Source: Caldimonas thermodepolymerans
Lineage (GTDB): Bacteria; Pseudomonadota; Gammaproteobacteria; Burkholderiales; Burkholderiaceae_C
NCBI RefSeq assembly: GCF_015476235.1
Contig: NZ_CP064338.1
Location: 1,302,001-1,366,000 of the forward strand
DNA length: 64,000 nucleotides
Reading direction: 5' to 3'
A model generated the notes under the pieces. The model had not been told where the DNA came from, ran no database searches, and worked only from the letters and a program-made list of their open reading frames with translations. The position numbers and the translations under genes are program-made. Positions 30,719-39,419 of the stretch are shown here, piece by piece (the stretch's first letter is position 1; each line of letters begins with the position of its first letter).

Positions 30719-31666
30719 TCAGCGGCGGCGCACCGTGCCCGGCGCACGGCCGGTGCAGCGCTTGAAGGCACGGCTGAACGCGGCCTCGGAGCGATAGCCC
30801 AGCCGGCTCGCCACCGTGGCGACGCTGGCTCCCGGTTCCTTCAGCCAAGTTTCGGCCAGGCACATGCGCCAGCGGGTCACGTACTGCATGGCCGGCTCGC
30901 CGACAACGCGGGTGAAGCGCTCGGCGAAGGCCGAGCGCGACATCGCGGCCCGGGCGGCCAGGGTGTCGAGCGTCCACGGATGTGCCGGGTCGCGGTGGAC
31001 GAGGGCGATCACCCGGCCCAGCTGGCGGTCCTGCAAGGCGCGCAGCCAGCCGGCCCGCGCGGTGCCCTCGCCACGTTCCAGCCAGGCGCGCAGTGCCTGG
31101 ATCACCAGGATGTCGGCCAGCCGCGTGACCACCGCCTCGCCACCGGGACGCATCAGCCGGGCCTCGGCCGCCATGAAGCGCAGCAGGCCCTGCAGCCATC
31201 CGGAGGACGTGTCCTGCGCGGTGTCGATCGCGATCACCGGCGGCAGCATCGCGACCAGGTGGCGTGCGGCGGCGTCCTCGAAGCGCACCGCGCCGCACAC
31301 GAGCTGGGTGGGCGCACCGCCACCGCCGTGGCGCAGCACTTCATAGCGGTCGCCGGCGAACTCGCGCGGCAGGTCGAACAGCCCGACCGGGAGCACGCCC
31401 GGCTCGCTCAGCAGCGCGTGGCCGCGGCCGTGCGGCACCAGCACGAGGTCGCAGGGCTGCAGCCAGCGCGGCGGCTGTCCCGGCACGTCGAGCCAGCAGC
31501 GCCCGTGCGTGACGACGTGGAACATCAGGCAGTCGGGCATCGGTGGCAGGGCCAGTCCCCAGGGGGCGGTGAAATCCGAGCGGCAATAGAAGGTGCCGCT
31601 CATGCGCAGGAAGTGCAGTGCTTCTCCGAGCGGGTCGGCCGTGGGCCAGGCGGTGGAGGCATCCAT
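30719..31666 (-). CDS. AraC-family transcriptional regulator (cupin N-terminus)
   Basis: A 315-residue regulator. The first 190 residues form a cupin-type effector domain of the AraC_binding/Cupin_6 kind, and the last 100 residues form the two helix-turn-helix AraC domain (TLDTLAARAAMSRSAFAERF and VATVASRLGYRSEAAFSRAF). It is divergent from a NAD(P)-binding protein gene 139 bases away and probably regulates it. The start MDASTAWPTADPL is at 31666; a much longer open frame upstream is antisense to the neighbour. Confidence 0.9.
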   Translation of the reverse strand: MDASTAWPTADPLGEALHFLRMSGTFYCRSDFTAPWGLALPPMPDCLMFHVVTHGRCWLDVPGQPPRWLQPCDLVLVPHGRGHALLSEPGVLPVGLFDLPREFAGDRYEVLRHGGGGAPTQLVCGAVRFEDAAARHLVAMLPPVIAIDTAQDTSSGWLQGLLRFMAAEARLMRPGGEAVVTRLADILVIQALRAWLERGEGTARAGWLRALQDRQLGRVIALVHRDPAHPWTLDTLAARAAMSRSAFAERFTRVVGEPAMQYVTRWRMCLAETWLKEPGASVATVASRLGYRSEAAFSRAFKRCTGRAPGTVRRR

Positions 31667-31805
31667 GCGGGCATGATCGCCGGGGTGGCCCCCGCCGTCC
31701 AGGGATGCCGGACGATCGGGCATGAAATCCGTCCGGACAGGCATGCAGGACGCGAACGCCGGCTCCGATACTGGACGACAGGTCAACACGCCCAAGGAGC
31801 CCAGG

Positions 31806-32480
31806 ATGCCGAACCTTCCCTTGAACGTGCTCGTCGTGGGTGCCAGCCGCGGCTCGGGGGCCGCGGCGGTGCAGGCGTTGCTGGCGGCCGGCCACCGCGT
31901 GACGGCGCTGTCACGCCAGGGCCGGGTGCCGCTGCCCCCGATGCCGGGCCTCACCGTCGTGGCCGGCGATGCGCTGCGCGCCGCGGACCTGGACCGGGTG
32001 CTGCCGGGCCACGACGCGGGAGTCGTGACGCTGGGCATCAGCGAGCCGGCATGGCGGGTGCGCCTGCGCGGGCCCCGGCACACGCCGTCGGACGTGCGCT
32101 CGCGCGGCACGCAGTGCGTGGTCGATGCGATGCAGCGGCACGGCGTGCGCCGCCTGGTGGTGCAGACCAGCTACGGCGTGGGCGAGACGCGTGCCCACCT
32201 GCCCGGCCTGTACCGCCTGATGTTCGCGCTGCTGCTGAAGCCGCAGATCGAGGACACCGAACGGCAGGAGCAGGTGGTGCGCGCTAGCGGCCTGGACTGG
32301 GTGCTGGTGCAGCCGGTGAACCTGACCGACCGGCTCGTGCGGGCACCGGCCTTCGCCTCGGCCGCGGGCGAGGTGCGCGGCATGCAGGTCGCGCGCGGCC
32401 AGGTGGGGCGGTTCCTCGCGCAGGCGGTGGCCGTGCCGGACTGGGTCGGCCGCACGGTGGCCCTGTCGGCACCCGGTTGA
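31806..32480 (+). CDS. NAD(P)-binding (NmrA/SDR-a-like) protein
   Basis: A 224-residue Rossmann-fold protein of the atypical short-chain dehydrogenase group. The dinucleotide motif VVGASRGSGAAAVQALL is at the N-terminus. Catalytic Tyr is not in the classic YxxxK form, so it may be a redox sensor or a reductase of unknown substrate. The AraC regulator is divergent, an arrangement often seen for stress- or xenobiotic-responsive reductases. AGGAGCCCAGG precedes ATG 31806. Confidence 0.8.
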   Translation: MPNLPLNVLVVGASRGSGAAAVQALLAAGHRVTALSRQGRVPLPPMPGLTVVAGDALRAADLDRVLPGHDAGVVTLGISEPAWRVRLRGPRHTPSDVRSRGTQCVVDAMQRHGVRRLVVQTSYGVGETRAHLPGLYRLMFALLLKPQIEDTERQEQVVRASGLDWVLVQPVNLTDRLVRAPAFASAAGEVRGMQVARGQVGRFLAQAVAVPDWVGRTVALSAPG

Positions 32481-32489
32481 GCCGCGGCC

Positions 32490-32756
32490 TCAGTTGGGCG
32501 CGCTGCCGGGCTCGGTGAAGTCCGCCGCGGTGGCGCGGCCGAGCGCCACCTTGGCCATCTGCAGCGCACCGGTGGCCACCGGCCCGTCGAACAGCACGAT
32601 CAGCTGTTCGACCGCCTCGGCATCGGAAATGCCCTCCGGGCGCGGCTGCTGCGTGGCGGCCAGGATGCGCTGGGCTTCCGCCACCAGGTCCATGTAGGCG
32701 AGCAGGGCCATTTCCTCGGAGCCCACGGCCCCGTAGCTGGTGTCGAGCTGTCCCAT
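32490..32756 (-). CDS. Hypothetical small acidic protein
   Basis: An 88-residue, mostly helical protein with no signal peptide (EEMALLAYMDLVAEAQRILA, DAEAVEQLIVLFDGP). I do not recognise the family. It is convergent with the NAD(P)-binding gene (9 bases between stops) and divergent from the diguanylate cyclase gene. A GGAG site precedes the ATG. Regular helix pattern and codon use support a real gene. Confidence 0.6.
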   Translation of the reverse strand: MGQLDTSYGAVGSEEMALLAYMDLVAEAQRILAATQQPRPEGISDAEAVEQLIVLFDGPVATGALQMAKVALGRATAADFTEPGSAPN

Positions 32757-32911
32757 GGTGGTCTCCTCAGGTCATGTCGTGGGGTGTTCTCCCGGAGGCA
32801 AATGCCGCACCCGGCCCGGTCGGCCCTCCGAGCAGGCGTTCGACAGGCGCACAACCCCTGGATTTCGATCAGCGGCACCGGCAGGACGGCATGGCAAGAT
32901 GAAAGCCCGTG

Positions 32912-34054
32912 ATGTCCGAGCCGCCGTATTCCGCTGCGACTGCCGCCCAGGTCCAGGCGGCGCCCGACCGTCCCCGCCTGGATGCGAAGACGCGCATCCG
33001 GCTGCGCACCACCGGCCTGGCCGCGATCGACTACGCGCTCAACGTCGTCATCCTGTGCTGCTACGCGGCGGTCGGCACCATCGCGGCCTTCGTGCCGTGG
33101 GTGGTGCTGGGCATCTCCATCGTGCTCAACGTCATCTTCCTGGGCGGCATCGCCTCGGGCTGGTCCAAGCGCCTGCGCGACCCGTCGATGACCGCCTGGC
33201 AGGTGGGTGCTGCCTGCGGCATCAACATGCTGGCCCTGATCATGGCGCCGCAGATCGGGTACATGTTCCTGATCAACGTGTTCGTGCCGCTGTGCTACGG
33301 CAGCCTGTACTTCGAGCGCCGGGCCTTCCTGGCCGCCTGGGTGCTGCTGTCGGCGGCGATCGCGCTGGCCCTGTGGGCCAACGGGTTCCAGGTCGGCGTC
33401 GCGCTGGGCTCGCCGGTCGAGAAGGGGCTGTTCCTGGTCAACGTGGCGCTGGCCCTGGGACGCTTCCTGACCATCAACGCCGAGGTGTCGCACCTGCGCG
33501 CGCGGCTGCAGCAGCGCAACCGCGAGCTGGCCGAGGCCTCGGTGCGTGCCGAGCGGCTGGCCACGCGCGACGAACTGACCGGCCTGCCCAACCGGCGCGA
33601 GGCACTGCGCGTGCTGCAGGTCGAGTGCGAGCGGGCCGACCGCGCCGGGTCGCGGGTGTGCATCGCGATGGTCGATGCCGACCACTTCAAGCGCATCAAC
33701 GACAGCCACGGCCATCCGGTCGGCGACGAGGTGCTGTGCGAGCTGGGCCGGCTGCTGCAGACCGCGCTGCGTACCGCCGACCACGTGTTCCGCTACGGCG
33801 GCGAGGAGTTCATGGTGCTGCTGGTGGACTGCGACGCGGACGATCCGGTCGCTCCGTTCGAGCGCGCGCGCGAGGCGGTCGAGGTGCATGGCTGGGAAGC
33901 GCTGGCGCCGGGCCTGCAGGTCACCGTCTCGATCGGCACCACGCAGCGCCAGCCGCGCGAGCCGGTCGAGCAGGTGCTGCGGCGCGCCGATGCCGCGCTC
34001 TACGAGGCCAAGGCGCGCGGGCGCAACCGGGTGCAGTTCGGCGCCTTGCGCTGA
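32912..34054 (+). CDS. Diguanylate cyclase, membrane-bound (GGDEF)
   Basis: A 380-residue protein that makes cyclic di-GMP from two GTP. About six membrane helices fill residues 30-195, a coiled linker follows ([20 protein letters not shown]), then the GGDEF domain starts at [14 protein letters not shown]. The active-site loop is GGEEF. RTAD five residues before it is the RxxD inhibitory site, so feedback inhibition by the product is expected. There is no EAL domain. The ATG at 32912 is preferred to an in-frame GTG just before it. No sensory domain other than the membrane part is seen. Confidence 0.93.
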   Translation: MSEPPYSAATAAQVQAAPDRPRLDAKTRIRLRTTGLAAIDYALNVVILCCYAAVGTIAAFVPWVVLGISIVLNVIFLGGIASGWSKRLRDPSMTAWQVGAACGINMLALIMAPQIGYMFLINVFVPLCYGSLYFERRAFLAAWVLLSAAIALALWANGFQVGVALGSPVEKGLFLVNVALALGRFLTINAEVSHLRARLQQRNRELAEASVRAERLATRDELTGLPNRREALRVLQVECERADRAGSRVCIAMVDADHFKRINDSHGHPVGDEVLCELGRLLQTALRTADHVFRYGGEEFMVLLVDCDADDPVAPFERAREAVEVHGWEALAPGLQVTVSIGTTQRQPREPVEQVLRRADAALYEAKARGRNRVQFGALR

Positions 34055-34157
34055 CGCGCCTTCGCACCGGCTGGGCATCGCGCTTGCTGCCCGCTCTTCA
34101 TGCCGCTGGCGTTGGAACCCGGGACCGCACCGGGGGCGTCGGCAGGGAGCGAACGGC

Positions 34158-35327
34158 ATGCGAGCGCTTTGCTGGCACGGCAAGAATGACATCCGCTACG
34201 ACACCGTGCCCGATCCCGGCATCGAGCACGGGCGCGACGCCATCATCAGGATGAGCTGCTGCGCGATCTGCGGCTCCGACCTGCACCTGTTCGACGGCTT
34301 CATGCCGGGCATGCAGTCGGGCGACATCATGGGCCACGAGTTCATGGGCGAGGTGGTCGAGGTCGGCCCCGACAACCACAAGCTGAAGGTGGGCGACCGC
34401 GTGGTGGTGCCGTTCACCATCACCTGCGGCGAGTGCGACCAGTGCCGTCGCGGCAACTACTCGGTGTGCGAGCGCAGCAACCGCAACAAGGCGCTGGCCG
34501 ACCAGGTGTTCGGCCACACCACCGCAGGGCTGTACGGCTACACCCACCTGACCGGCGGCTACCCGGGTGGCCAGGCCGAATACGTGCGCGTGCCGTATGC
34601 CGACACCGGCCCGGTCCGCATCCCGGACGGCCTGGACGACGAGCAGGTGCTGTTCCTCGGCGACATCTTCCCGACCGGCTGGCAGGCGGCAGTGCAGTGC
34701 GACATCGAGCCGACCGACACGGTGGCCATCTGGGGTGCCGGCCCGGTCGGCCAGATGGCGATCCGTTCCGCCGTGCTGCTGGGGGCGAAGCAGGTGATCG
34801 CGATCGACCATCTGCCCGACCGCCTCAGCATGGCCCGCGCCGGCGGCGCGATCACCATCGACTTCGAGGAGGAAAGCGTCGTCGACCGGCTCAACGAGCT
34901 GACGCAGGGCAAGGGCCCGGAGAAGTGCATCGACGCGGTGGGCCTGGAAGCCCACGTCACGCGCTCGGTCGACTCGATCTACGACCGCGCCAAGCAGGCC
35001 GTGATGGCCGAGAGCGACCGCCCGCACGTGCTGCGCGAGATGATCTACGTGTGCCGGCCGGCCGGGACGATCTCGGTGCCGGGAGTCTACGGGGGCCTCG
35101 TCGACAAGATCCCGTTCGGTGCGTTGATGAACAAGGGCCTGACGCTGCGCACCGGGCAGACCCACGTGAACCGCTGGACCGACGACCTGCTGCGGCGCAT
35201 CGAGGACGGGCAGATCGACCCGTCCTTCGTCATCACGCACCGCGCCACGCTGCAGGACGGACCGCAGATGTACCGGACCTTCCGCGCCAAGGAGGACGGC
35301 TGCGTGAAGGTCGTCATGCGCCCTTGA
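34158..35327 (+). CDS. Zinc-dependent alcohol dehydrogenase (formaldehyde-dehydrogenase-like)
   Basis: A 389-residue medium-chain dehydrogenase. Catalytic zinc ligands are Cys38 and His60/Glu61 ([14 protein letters not shown]), and the structural zinc site is Cys90, 93, 96, 104 ([15 protein letters not shown]). The cofactor motif [15 protein letters not shown] points to NAD(P)+. The long form with inserts resembles the glutathione-independent formaldehyde dehydrogenase group, so small aldehydes or alcohols are possible substrates. It begins at ATG 34158. The next gene, a membrane protein, starts 27 bases later and is probably co-transcribed. Confidence 0.9.
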   Translation: MRALCWHGKNDIRYDTVPDPGIEHGRDAIIRMSCCAICGSDLHLFDGFMPGMQSGDIMGHEFMGEVVEVGPDNHKLKVGDRVVVPFTITCGECDQCRRGNYSVCERSNRNKALADQVFGHTTAGLYGYTHLTGGYPGGQAEYVRVPYADTGPVRIPDGLDDEQVLFLGDIFPTGWQAAVQCDIEPTDTVAIWGAGPVGQMAIRSAVLLGAKQVIAIDHLPDRLSMARAGGAITIDFEEESVVDRLNELTQGKGPEKCIDAVGLEAHVTRSVDSIYDRAKQAVMAESDRPHVLREMIYVCRPAGTISVPGVYGGLVDKIPFGALMNKGLTLRTGQTHVNRWTDDLLRRIEDGQIDPSFVITHRATLQDGPQMYRTFRAKEDGCVKVVMRP

Positions 35328-35353
35328 ACCCCGCCAGCCCGACAGGTGCAACC

Positions 35354-35893
35354 ATGGATCCGCTTCCCCGCAACCCCTTTCCCCGCCGGCCGTCGGCCCG
35401 TGCGGTGGCGCGCGGCCTCGGCCTGTTCAGCCTCGCGCTGGGCGCGGCCGAGGTGCTGATGCCGCAGGCGATCGCGCGTGCGCTCGGCATGCCTGGCCGC
35501 GCCGGCCTGGTGCGTGCCTTCGGTTGGCGCGAGATCGTCGCCGGCGCCGGCCTGCTGATCGCCGGCAACCCCCGCTTCTGGGTCTGGAAGCGGGTCGCAG
35601 GCGACGCGCTGGACCTGTCGGTGCTGGCGGGGGCGGTGCATGCGGCGAACCCGCACCGCGCCACGGCGCTGGCCGCGTTCGCCGCGGTGGCGGGCGTCGC
35701 CGCGCTCGACCTCGGCTGCGCCCGCGCCCTGCAGGCCGAGGAGCGTCGTCGCACGATGCGCTGGGCCGACTACGGCGACCGCAGCGGCTGGCCGCGCGAG
35801 GCCGAGGCGATGCGCGGCGCCGCGGCCGGCTTCGAGACCCCGCGCGACATGCGCGCGCCGCAGGCGCTGCGGCCGTACGGCACGCTGCACTGA
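35354..35893 (+). CDS. Membrane protein of unknown function
   Basis: A 179-residue protein with about three or four hydrophobic segments in residues 20-125 (GLGLFSLALGAAEVLMPQAIARALG, WREIVAGAGLLIAGN, ATALAAFAAVAGVAALDLG), followed by a soluble tail ending in ETPRDMRAPQALRPY. The first segment looks like the membrane part found next to polyketide-cyclase/dehydrase proteins, but the soluble enzyme domain is missing. It follows the zinc alcohol dehydrogenase by 26 bases. No function is assigned. Confidence 0.65.
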   Translation: MDPLPRNPFPRRPSARAVARGLGLFSLALGAAEVLMPQAIARALGMPGRAGLVRAFGWREIVAGAGLLIAGNPRFWVWKRVAGDALDLSVLAGAVHAANPHRATALAAFAAVAGVAALDLGCARALQAEERRRTMRWADYGDRSGWPREAEAMRGAAAGFETPRDMRAPQALRPYGTLH

Positions 35894-35903
35894 ACCGAAG
35901 CGG

Positions 35904-35924
35904 CCGACCCCTTCGCGGGGTCGG
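35904..35924 (+). terminator. Hairpin after the membrane protein gene
   Basis: CCGACCCC (35904-35911) pairs with GGGGTCGG (35917-35924) around a 5-base loop TTCGC. No T-tract follows, so termination efficiency is uncertain. Confidence 0.4.
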
Positions 35925-35989
35925 TGTGAGCGCTTCCTTCGAGGGCATCGACGGAAGGTCGACCGGCGTTTCCGCGGGTTCCCCTGCTC

Positions 35990-36017
35990 CTTGCGCGCGC
36001 GGGGTTTCCACCATAAT
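35990..36017 (+). promoter_or_regulatory. Promoter of the SSS-kinase/exonuclease operon
   Basis: CATAAT (36012-36017) is a good -10. CTTGCG (35990-35995), 16 bases before it, is a fair -35. A GGAGG ribosome site (36034-36038) and the ATG at 36049 follow, giving a leader of about 25 bases. Confidence 0.5.
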
Positions 36018-36048
36018 CCCCGGCATCACGCTTGGAGGGAAGACCGAG

Positions 36049-36246
36049 ATGGCCCATCGCGCAAACCGGGCTCAGCGGCTGGTGGCGCTGTTCCTGCTCG
36101 GCTGCCTGTTGTTCAGCTACCCGCTGCTGTCGATCTTCAATTCCGACGGCACGGTGTTCGGCATCCCCGTCCTGTATGCCTATCTCTTCGGCGCGTGGGC
36201 GCTGCTGATCGTGCTCGCGATCCTGATCGTCGAGCGGCACAGCTGA
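36049..36246 (+). CDS. Small two-helix membrane protein, first gene of the kinase operon
   Basis: A 65-residue protein that is almost all membrane: helices at residues 12-30 (LVALFLLGCLLFSYPLLSIF) and 40-60 (LYAYLFGAWALLIVLAILIV), ending in a charged ERHS. Small proteins of this shape (DUF485/DUF4212-like) often precede solute:sodium symporters and here one precedes a symporter-like kinase by 6 bases. It is probably a subunit or chaperone of that protein. A strong ribosome site supports the start. Confidence 0.7.
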   Translation: MAHRANRAQRLVALFLLGCLLFSYPLLSIFNSDGTVFGIPVLYAYLFGAWALLIVLAILIVERHS

Positions 36247-36252
36247 GATGAC

Positions 36253-39027
36253 ATGCTGCTCGGTGGTGTCATCCTCCTGACGTCGTTCGCCTACCTGGGC
36301 ATCCTGTTCGCGATCGCGTACTGGGGCGACAAGCGGGCCGACGCCGGGCGCTCGATCATCGCCAACCCGTACATCTACGCGCTGTCGATGGCGGTCTACG
36401 CGACCTCGTGGACCTTCTACGGCAGCGTCGGGCGCGCCGCGGCCAGCGGGGTCGGCTTCCTGCCGATCTACCTCGGGCCGACGCTGATGGCGGCGCTGTG
36501 GTGGGTGGTGCTGCGCAAGATGATCCGCATCAGCAAGGCCAACCGGATCACCTCGATCGCCGACTTCATCGCCGCGCGCTACGGCAAGAGCACGGTGCTC
36601 GGCGGGCTGGTCACGGTGATCGCGGTGGTGGGCGTGATCCCGTACATCGCGCTGCAGCTCAAGGCCGTGTCGACCAGCTTCCTGATCCTGCTGCAGTATC
36701 CCGAGGTGGTGATGCCGCCCAAGGGGCAGGCCGTGGACCTGTTCAAGGACACGGCGCTGTACGTGGCGCTGCTGCTGGCCGCGTTCACGCTGCTGTTCGG
36801 CACGCGCCACCTCGACGCCACCGAGCGGCACGAGGGCATGGTCGCGGCGATCGCCTTCGAGTCGGTGGTCAAGCTGCTGTCGTTCCTCGCCGTCGGCGCC
36901 TTCGTGACCTTCTGGCTCTACGACGGGTTCGCCGACGTGTTCGCCCAGGCGCGCACGCTGCCCGACATCGAGGAGCTGCTGACGCTGGGCGGCGTGGCCG
37001 GCACCTACGGGTCCTGGGCCTCGCTGATCTTCCTGTCGATGCTCTCCATCCTGTTCCTGCCGCGACAGTTCCAGATCAGCGTGGTCGAGAACGTCAACGA
37101 GAACCACCTGGCCAAGGCGATCTGGCTGTTCCCCGCCTACCTGTTCGCGATCAACGTCTTCGTGCTGCCGATCACCTTCGCGGGGCTGATGCAGTTCGGC
37201 GACGGGCAGATCGATGCCGACACCTTCGTGCTGACGCTGCCGATGGTGCACGGGCGCGAGGCGCTGGCACTGTTCGTGTTCATCGGCGGCCTGTCGGCCG
37301 CCACCGGCATGGTGATCGTCGAGACCATCGCGCTGTCGACGATGATCTGCAACGACCTGGTGATGCCGGTGCTGCTGCGCTGGAAACGGCTCGCGCTGGC
37401 GCAGCGCGCCGACCTGTCCGGGCTGCTGCTGGGCATCCGGCGCGGCGCGATCGTGCTGCTGATGATGCTGGGCTACGCCTACTACCGGCTCGCCGGCGAG
37501 GCGTACGCGCTGGTGTCGATCGGGCTGGTGTCGTTCGCCGCGGTGGCGCAGTTCGCGCCGGCCATGCTCGGCGGCATGTACTGGAAGCAGGGCACGCAGG
37601 CCGGCGCGCTGACCGGCCTGACGCTGGGCTTCGCGCTGTGGGTGTACACGCTGCTGCTGCCCTCGTTCGCCAAGTCGGGCTGGCTGCCGATCTCCTTCGT
37701 CGAGGACGGTCCCTGGGGCATCGCCTGGCTCAAGCCGCTGGCGCTGTTCGGGCTGGAAGGGCTGGACGACATCAGCCACTCGCTGTTCTGGAGCCTGCTG
37801 GCCAACGTGGGCGGCTACGTGACCGTCTCGCTGCTCGGGCAGCAGAGCATCCGCGAGCATGCGCAGGCGCTGCTGTTCGTCGACGTCTTCAAGGTCGCCG
37901 GCGGCAGCTCGGGGCTGTGGCGCGGCAGCGCCTCGGTGCAGGACATCGTGACCCTGGTGGGCCGCTTCATCGGCCCGGCCCGGGCGGCCGAGGCCTTCAA
38001 CGGCTACGCGATGCGCCAGGGCCTGGGCTCGGTGGCCGCGCTGACCCCGGACGCGGCCTTCGTGCACTTCGCCGAGAGGCTGCTGGCCGGTGCGATCGGC
38101 GCGGCCTCGGCGCGGGTGATGATCGCCTCGGTCGCGAAGGAGGAGCCGCTCAGCATGGAGGAGGTGCTCGGCATCCTCGACGAGGCCTCGCAGCTGATCG
38201 CCTACAGCCGGAAGCTGGAGCAGAAGTCGCGCGAGCTGGAGGCCGCCACCGCCGAGCTGCGCGAGGCCAACGAGCGGCTGCAGGAGCTGGACCGCCTGAA
38301 GGACGACTTCATCAGCACCGTCACGCACGAGCTGCGCACGCCGCTGACCTCGATCCGCGCGTTCTCCGAGATCCTGCAGGGCCAGCCGGACATCGATCCG
38401 GAGCGCCGCCAGCAGTTCATCACCATCATCGTCAAGGAAAGCGAGCGGCTCACGCGCCTGATCAACCAGGTGCTGGACCTGGCCAAGCTGGAATCGGGCA
38501 AGGCCGAATGGCACACCAGCGAGCTGGACGTGCGGCAGGTGATCGAGGATGCGGTCTCGGCCACCAGCGCGCTGATGCGCGAGCACGGCGTGACCCTGTC
38601 GCTGCGCCTGCCCGAGCAGGTGCCGCCGGTGATGGCCGACCGCGACCGGCTGATGCAGGTGATGGTCAACCTGATCGCCAACGGCGTGAAGTTCTGCGAC
38701 CGCAGCGACGGGCGCATCGAGATCGCGCTGCACGTGCTCAGCGACCGGTTGCGGGTGGACGTGCACGACAACGGGCCGGGCATCGACCCGGCACACCACG
38801 AGAGCATCTTCGAGAAGTTCCACCAGGTCGGCGACACGCTCACCGGCAAGCCCCAGGGCACGGGCCTGGGCCTGCCGATCAGCCGGCAGATCATCCAGCA
38901 CCTGGGCGGCACCCTCTGGGTGGACAGCGTCCCCGGGCAAGGTGCGACCTTTTCGTTCACACTACCGCTGGACGCGCACCGGGCGCGCCCGCCGTCGACG
39001 GCACCGCAGGAGACAGGCATTTCATGA
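36253..39027 (+). CDS. Sodium:solute symporter-like sensor histidine kinase (CbrA type)
   Basis: A 924-residue hybrid. Residues 1 to about 520 form a 13-helix sodium:solute symporter (SSS) domain; then comes a linker and coiled coil ([19 protein letters not shown]), a HisKA domain with His692 in [13 protein letters not shown], and an ATPase domain with [16 protein letters not shown] and GTGLGLPIS. CbrA of Pseudomonas, which controls carbon/nitrogen balance, has this architecture. Whether solute is transported or only sensed is unknown. The stop overlaps the response-regulator start (ATGA). There is no sigma-54 activator partner as in CbrB; the linked regulator has only a receiver domain. Confidence 0.93.
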   Translation: MLLGGVILLTSFAYLGILFAIAYWGDKRADAGRSIIANPYIYALSMAVYATSWTFYGSVGRAAASGVGFLPIYLGPTLMAALWWVVLRKMIRISKANRITSIADFIAARYGKSTVLGGLVTVIAVVGVIPYIALQLKAVSTSFLILLQYPEVVMPPKGQAVDLFKDTALYVALLLAAFTLLFGTRHLDATERHEGMVAAIAFESVVKLLSFLAVGAFVTFWLYDGFADVFAQARTLPDIEELLTLGGVAGTYGSWASLIFLSMLSILFLPRQFQISVVENVNENHLAKAIWLFPAYLFAINVFVLPITFAGLMQFGDGQIDADTFVLTLPMVHGREALALFVFIGGLSAATGMVIVETIALSTMICNDLVMPVLLRWKRLALAQRADLSGLLLGIRRGAIVLLMMLGYAYYRLAGEAYALVSIGLVSFAAVAQFAPAMLGGMYWKQGTQAGALTGLTLGFALWVYTLLLPSFAKSGWLPISFVEDGPWGIAWLKPLALFGLEGLDDISHSLFWSLLANVGGYVTVSLLGQQSIREHAQALLFVDVFKVAGGSSGLWRGSASVQDIVTLVGRFIGPARAAEAFNGYAMRQGLGSVAALTPDAAFVHFAERLLAGAIGAASARVMIASVAKEEPLSMEEVLGILDEASQLIAYSRKLEQKSRELEAATAELREANERLQELDRLKDDFISTVTHELRTPLTSIRAFSEILQGQPDIDPERRQQFITIIVKESERLTRLINQVLDLAKLESGKAEWHTSELDVRQVIEDAVSATSALMREHGVTLSLRLPEQVPPVMADRDRLMQVMVNLIANGVKFCDRSDGRIEIALHVLSDRLRVDVHDNGPGIDPAHHESIFEKFHQVGDTLTGKPQGTGLGLPISRQIIQHLGGTLWVDSVPGQGATFSFTLPLDAHRARPPSTAPQETGIS

Positions 39028-39419
39028 ACAACACGGTGTCCCAGAAGACCATCCTCATCGTCGATGACGAACCGAACATCGTCATCTCGCTGGAGTACCT
39101 GCTGGAGCAGGCGGGCTACCGCGTGCTGGTCGCCCGCGACGGCCAGGAGGCCCTCGAAACCATCACCCGCGAACGGCCCGACCTGGTCCTGCTGGACGTG
39201 ATGCTGCCGCGCCTGAGCGGCTTCGACGTGTGCCAGAAGGTGCGCGAGAACCCCGCGCTGCAGATGGTGCGCGTGCTGATGCTCACGGCCAAGGGCCGGG
39301 AGGTGGAGATCAGCAAGGGGCTGGCCCTCGGGGCCGATGCCTACATCACCAAGCCGTTTTCCACCAGGGAGCTGCTGGCGCAGATCGCCGAGCAGCTCGG
39401 CACGACGCCCGGGCCATGA
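39024..39419 (+). CDS. Single-domain response regulator (receiver only)
   Basis: A 131-residue CheY-like receiver with acidic residues at 14-16 (VDDEP), phospho-acceptor Asp58, Thr88 and Lys110 (YITKPFS). No output domain follows, so it must act by protein contact. It overlaps the kinase before it and the exonuclease gene after it (ATGA), which makes the following membrane protein its most likely target. This is inferred from order, not shown. Confidence 0.93.
   Translation: MNNTVSQKTILIVDDEPNIVISLEYLLEQAGYRVLVARDGQEALETITRERPDLVLLDVMLPRLSGFDVCQKVRENPALQMVRVLMLTAKGREVEISKGLALGADAYITKPFSTRELLAQIAEQLGTTPGP

Noticed and set aside
35770-38940. A minus-strand open frame of over 1000 codons across the SSS kinase
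   Set aside because: It mirrors the codon positions of the real kinase gene and shows low-complexity His/Gln/Arg sequence with no domain.
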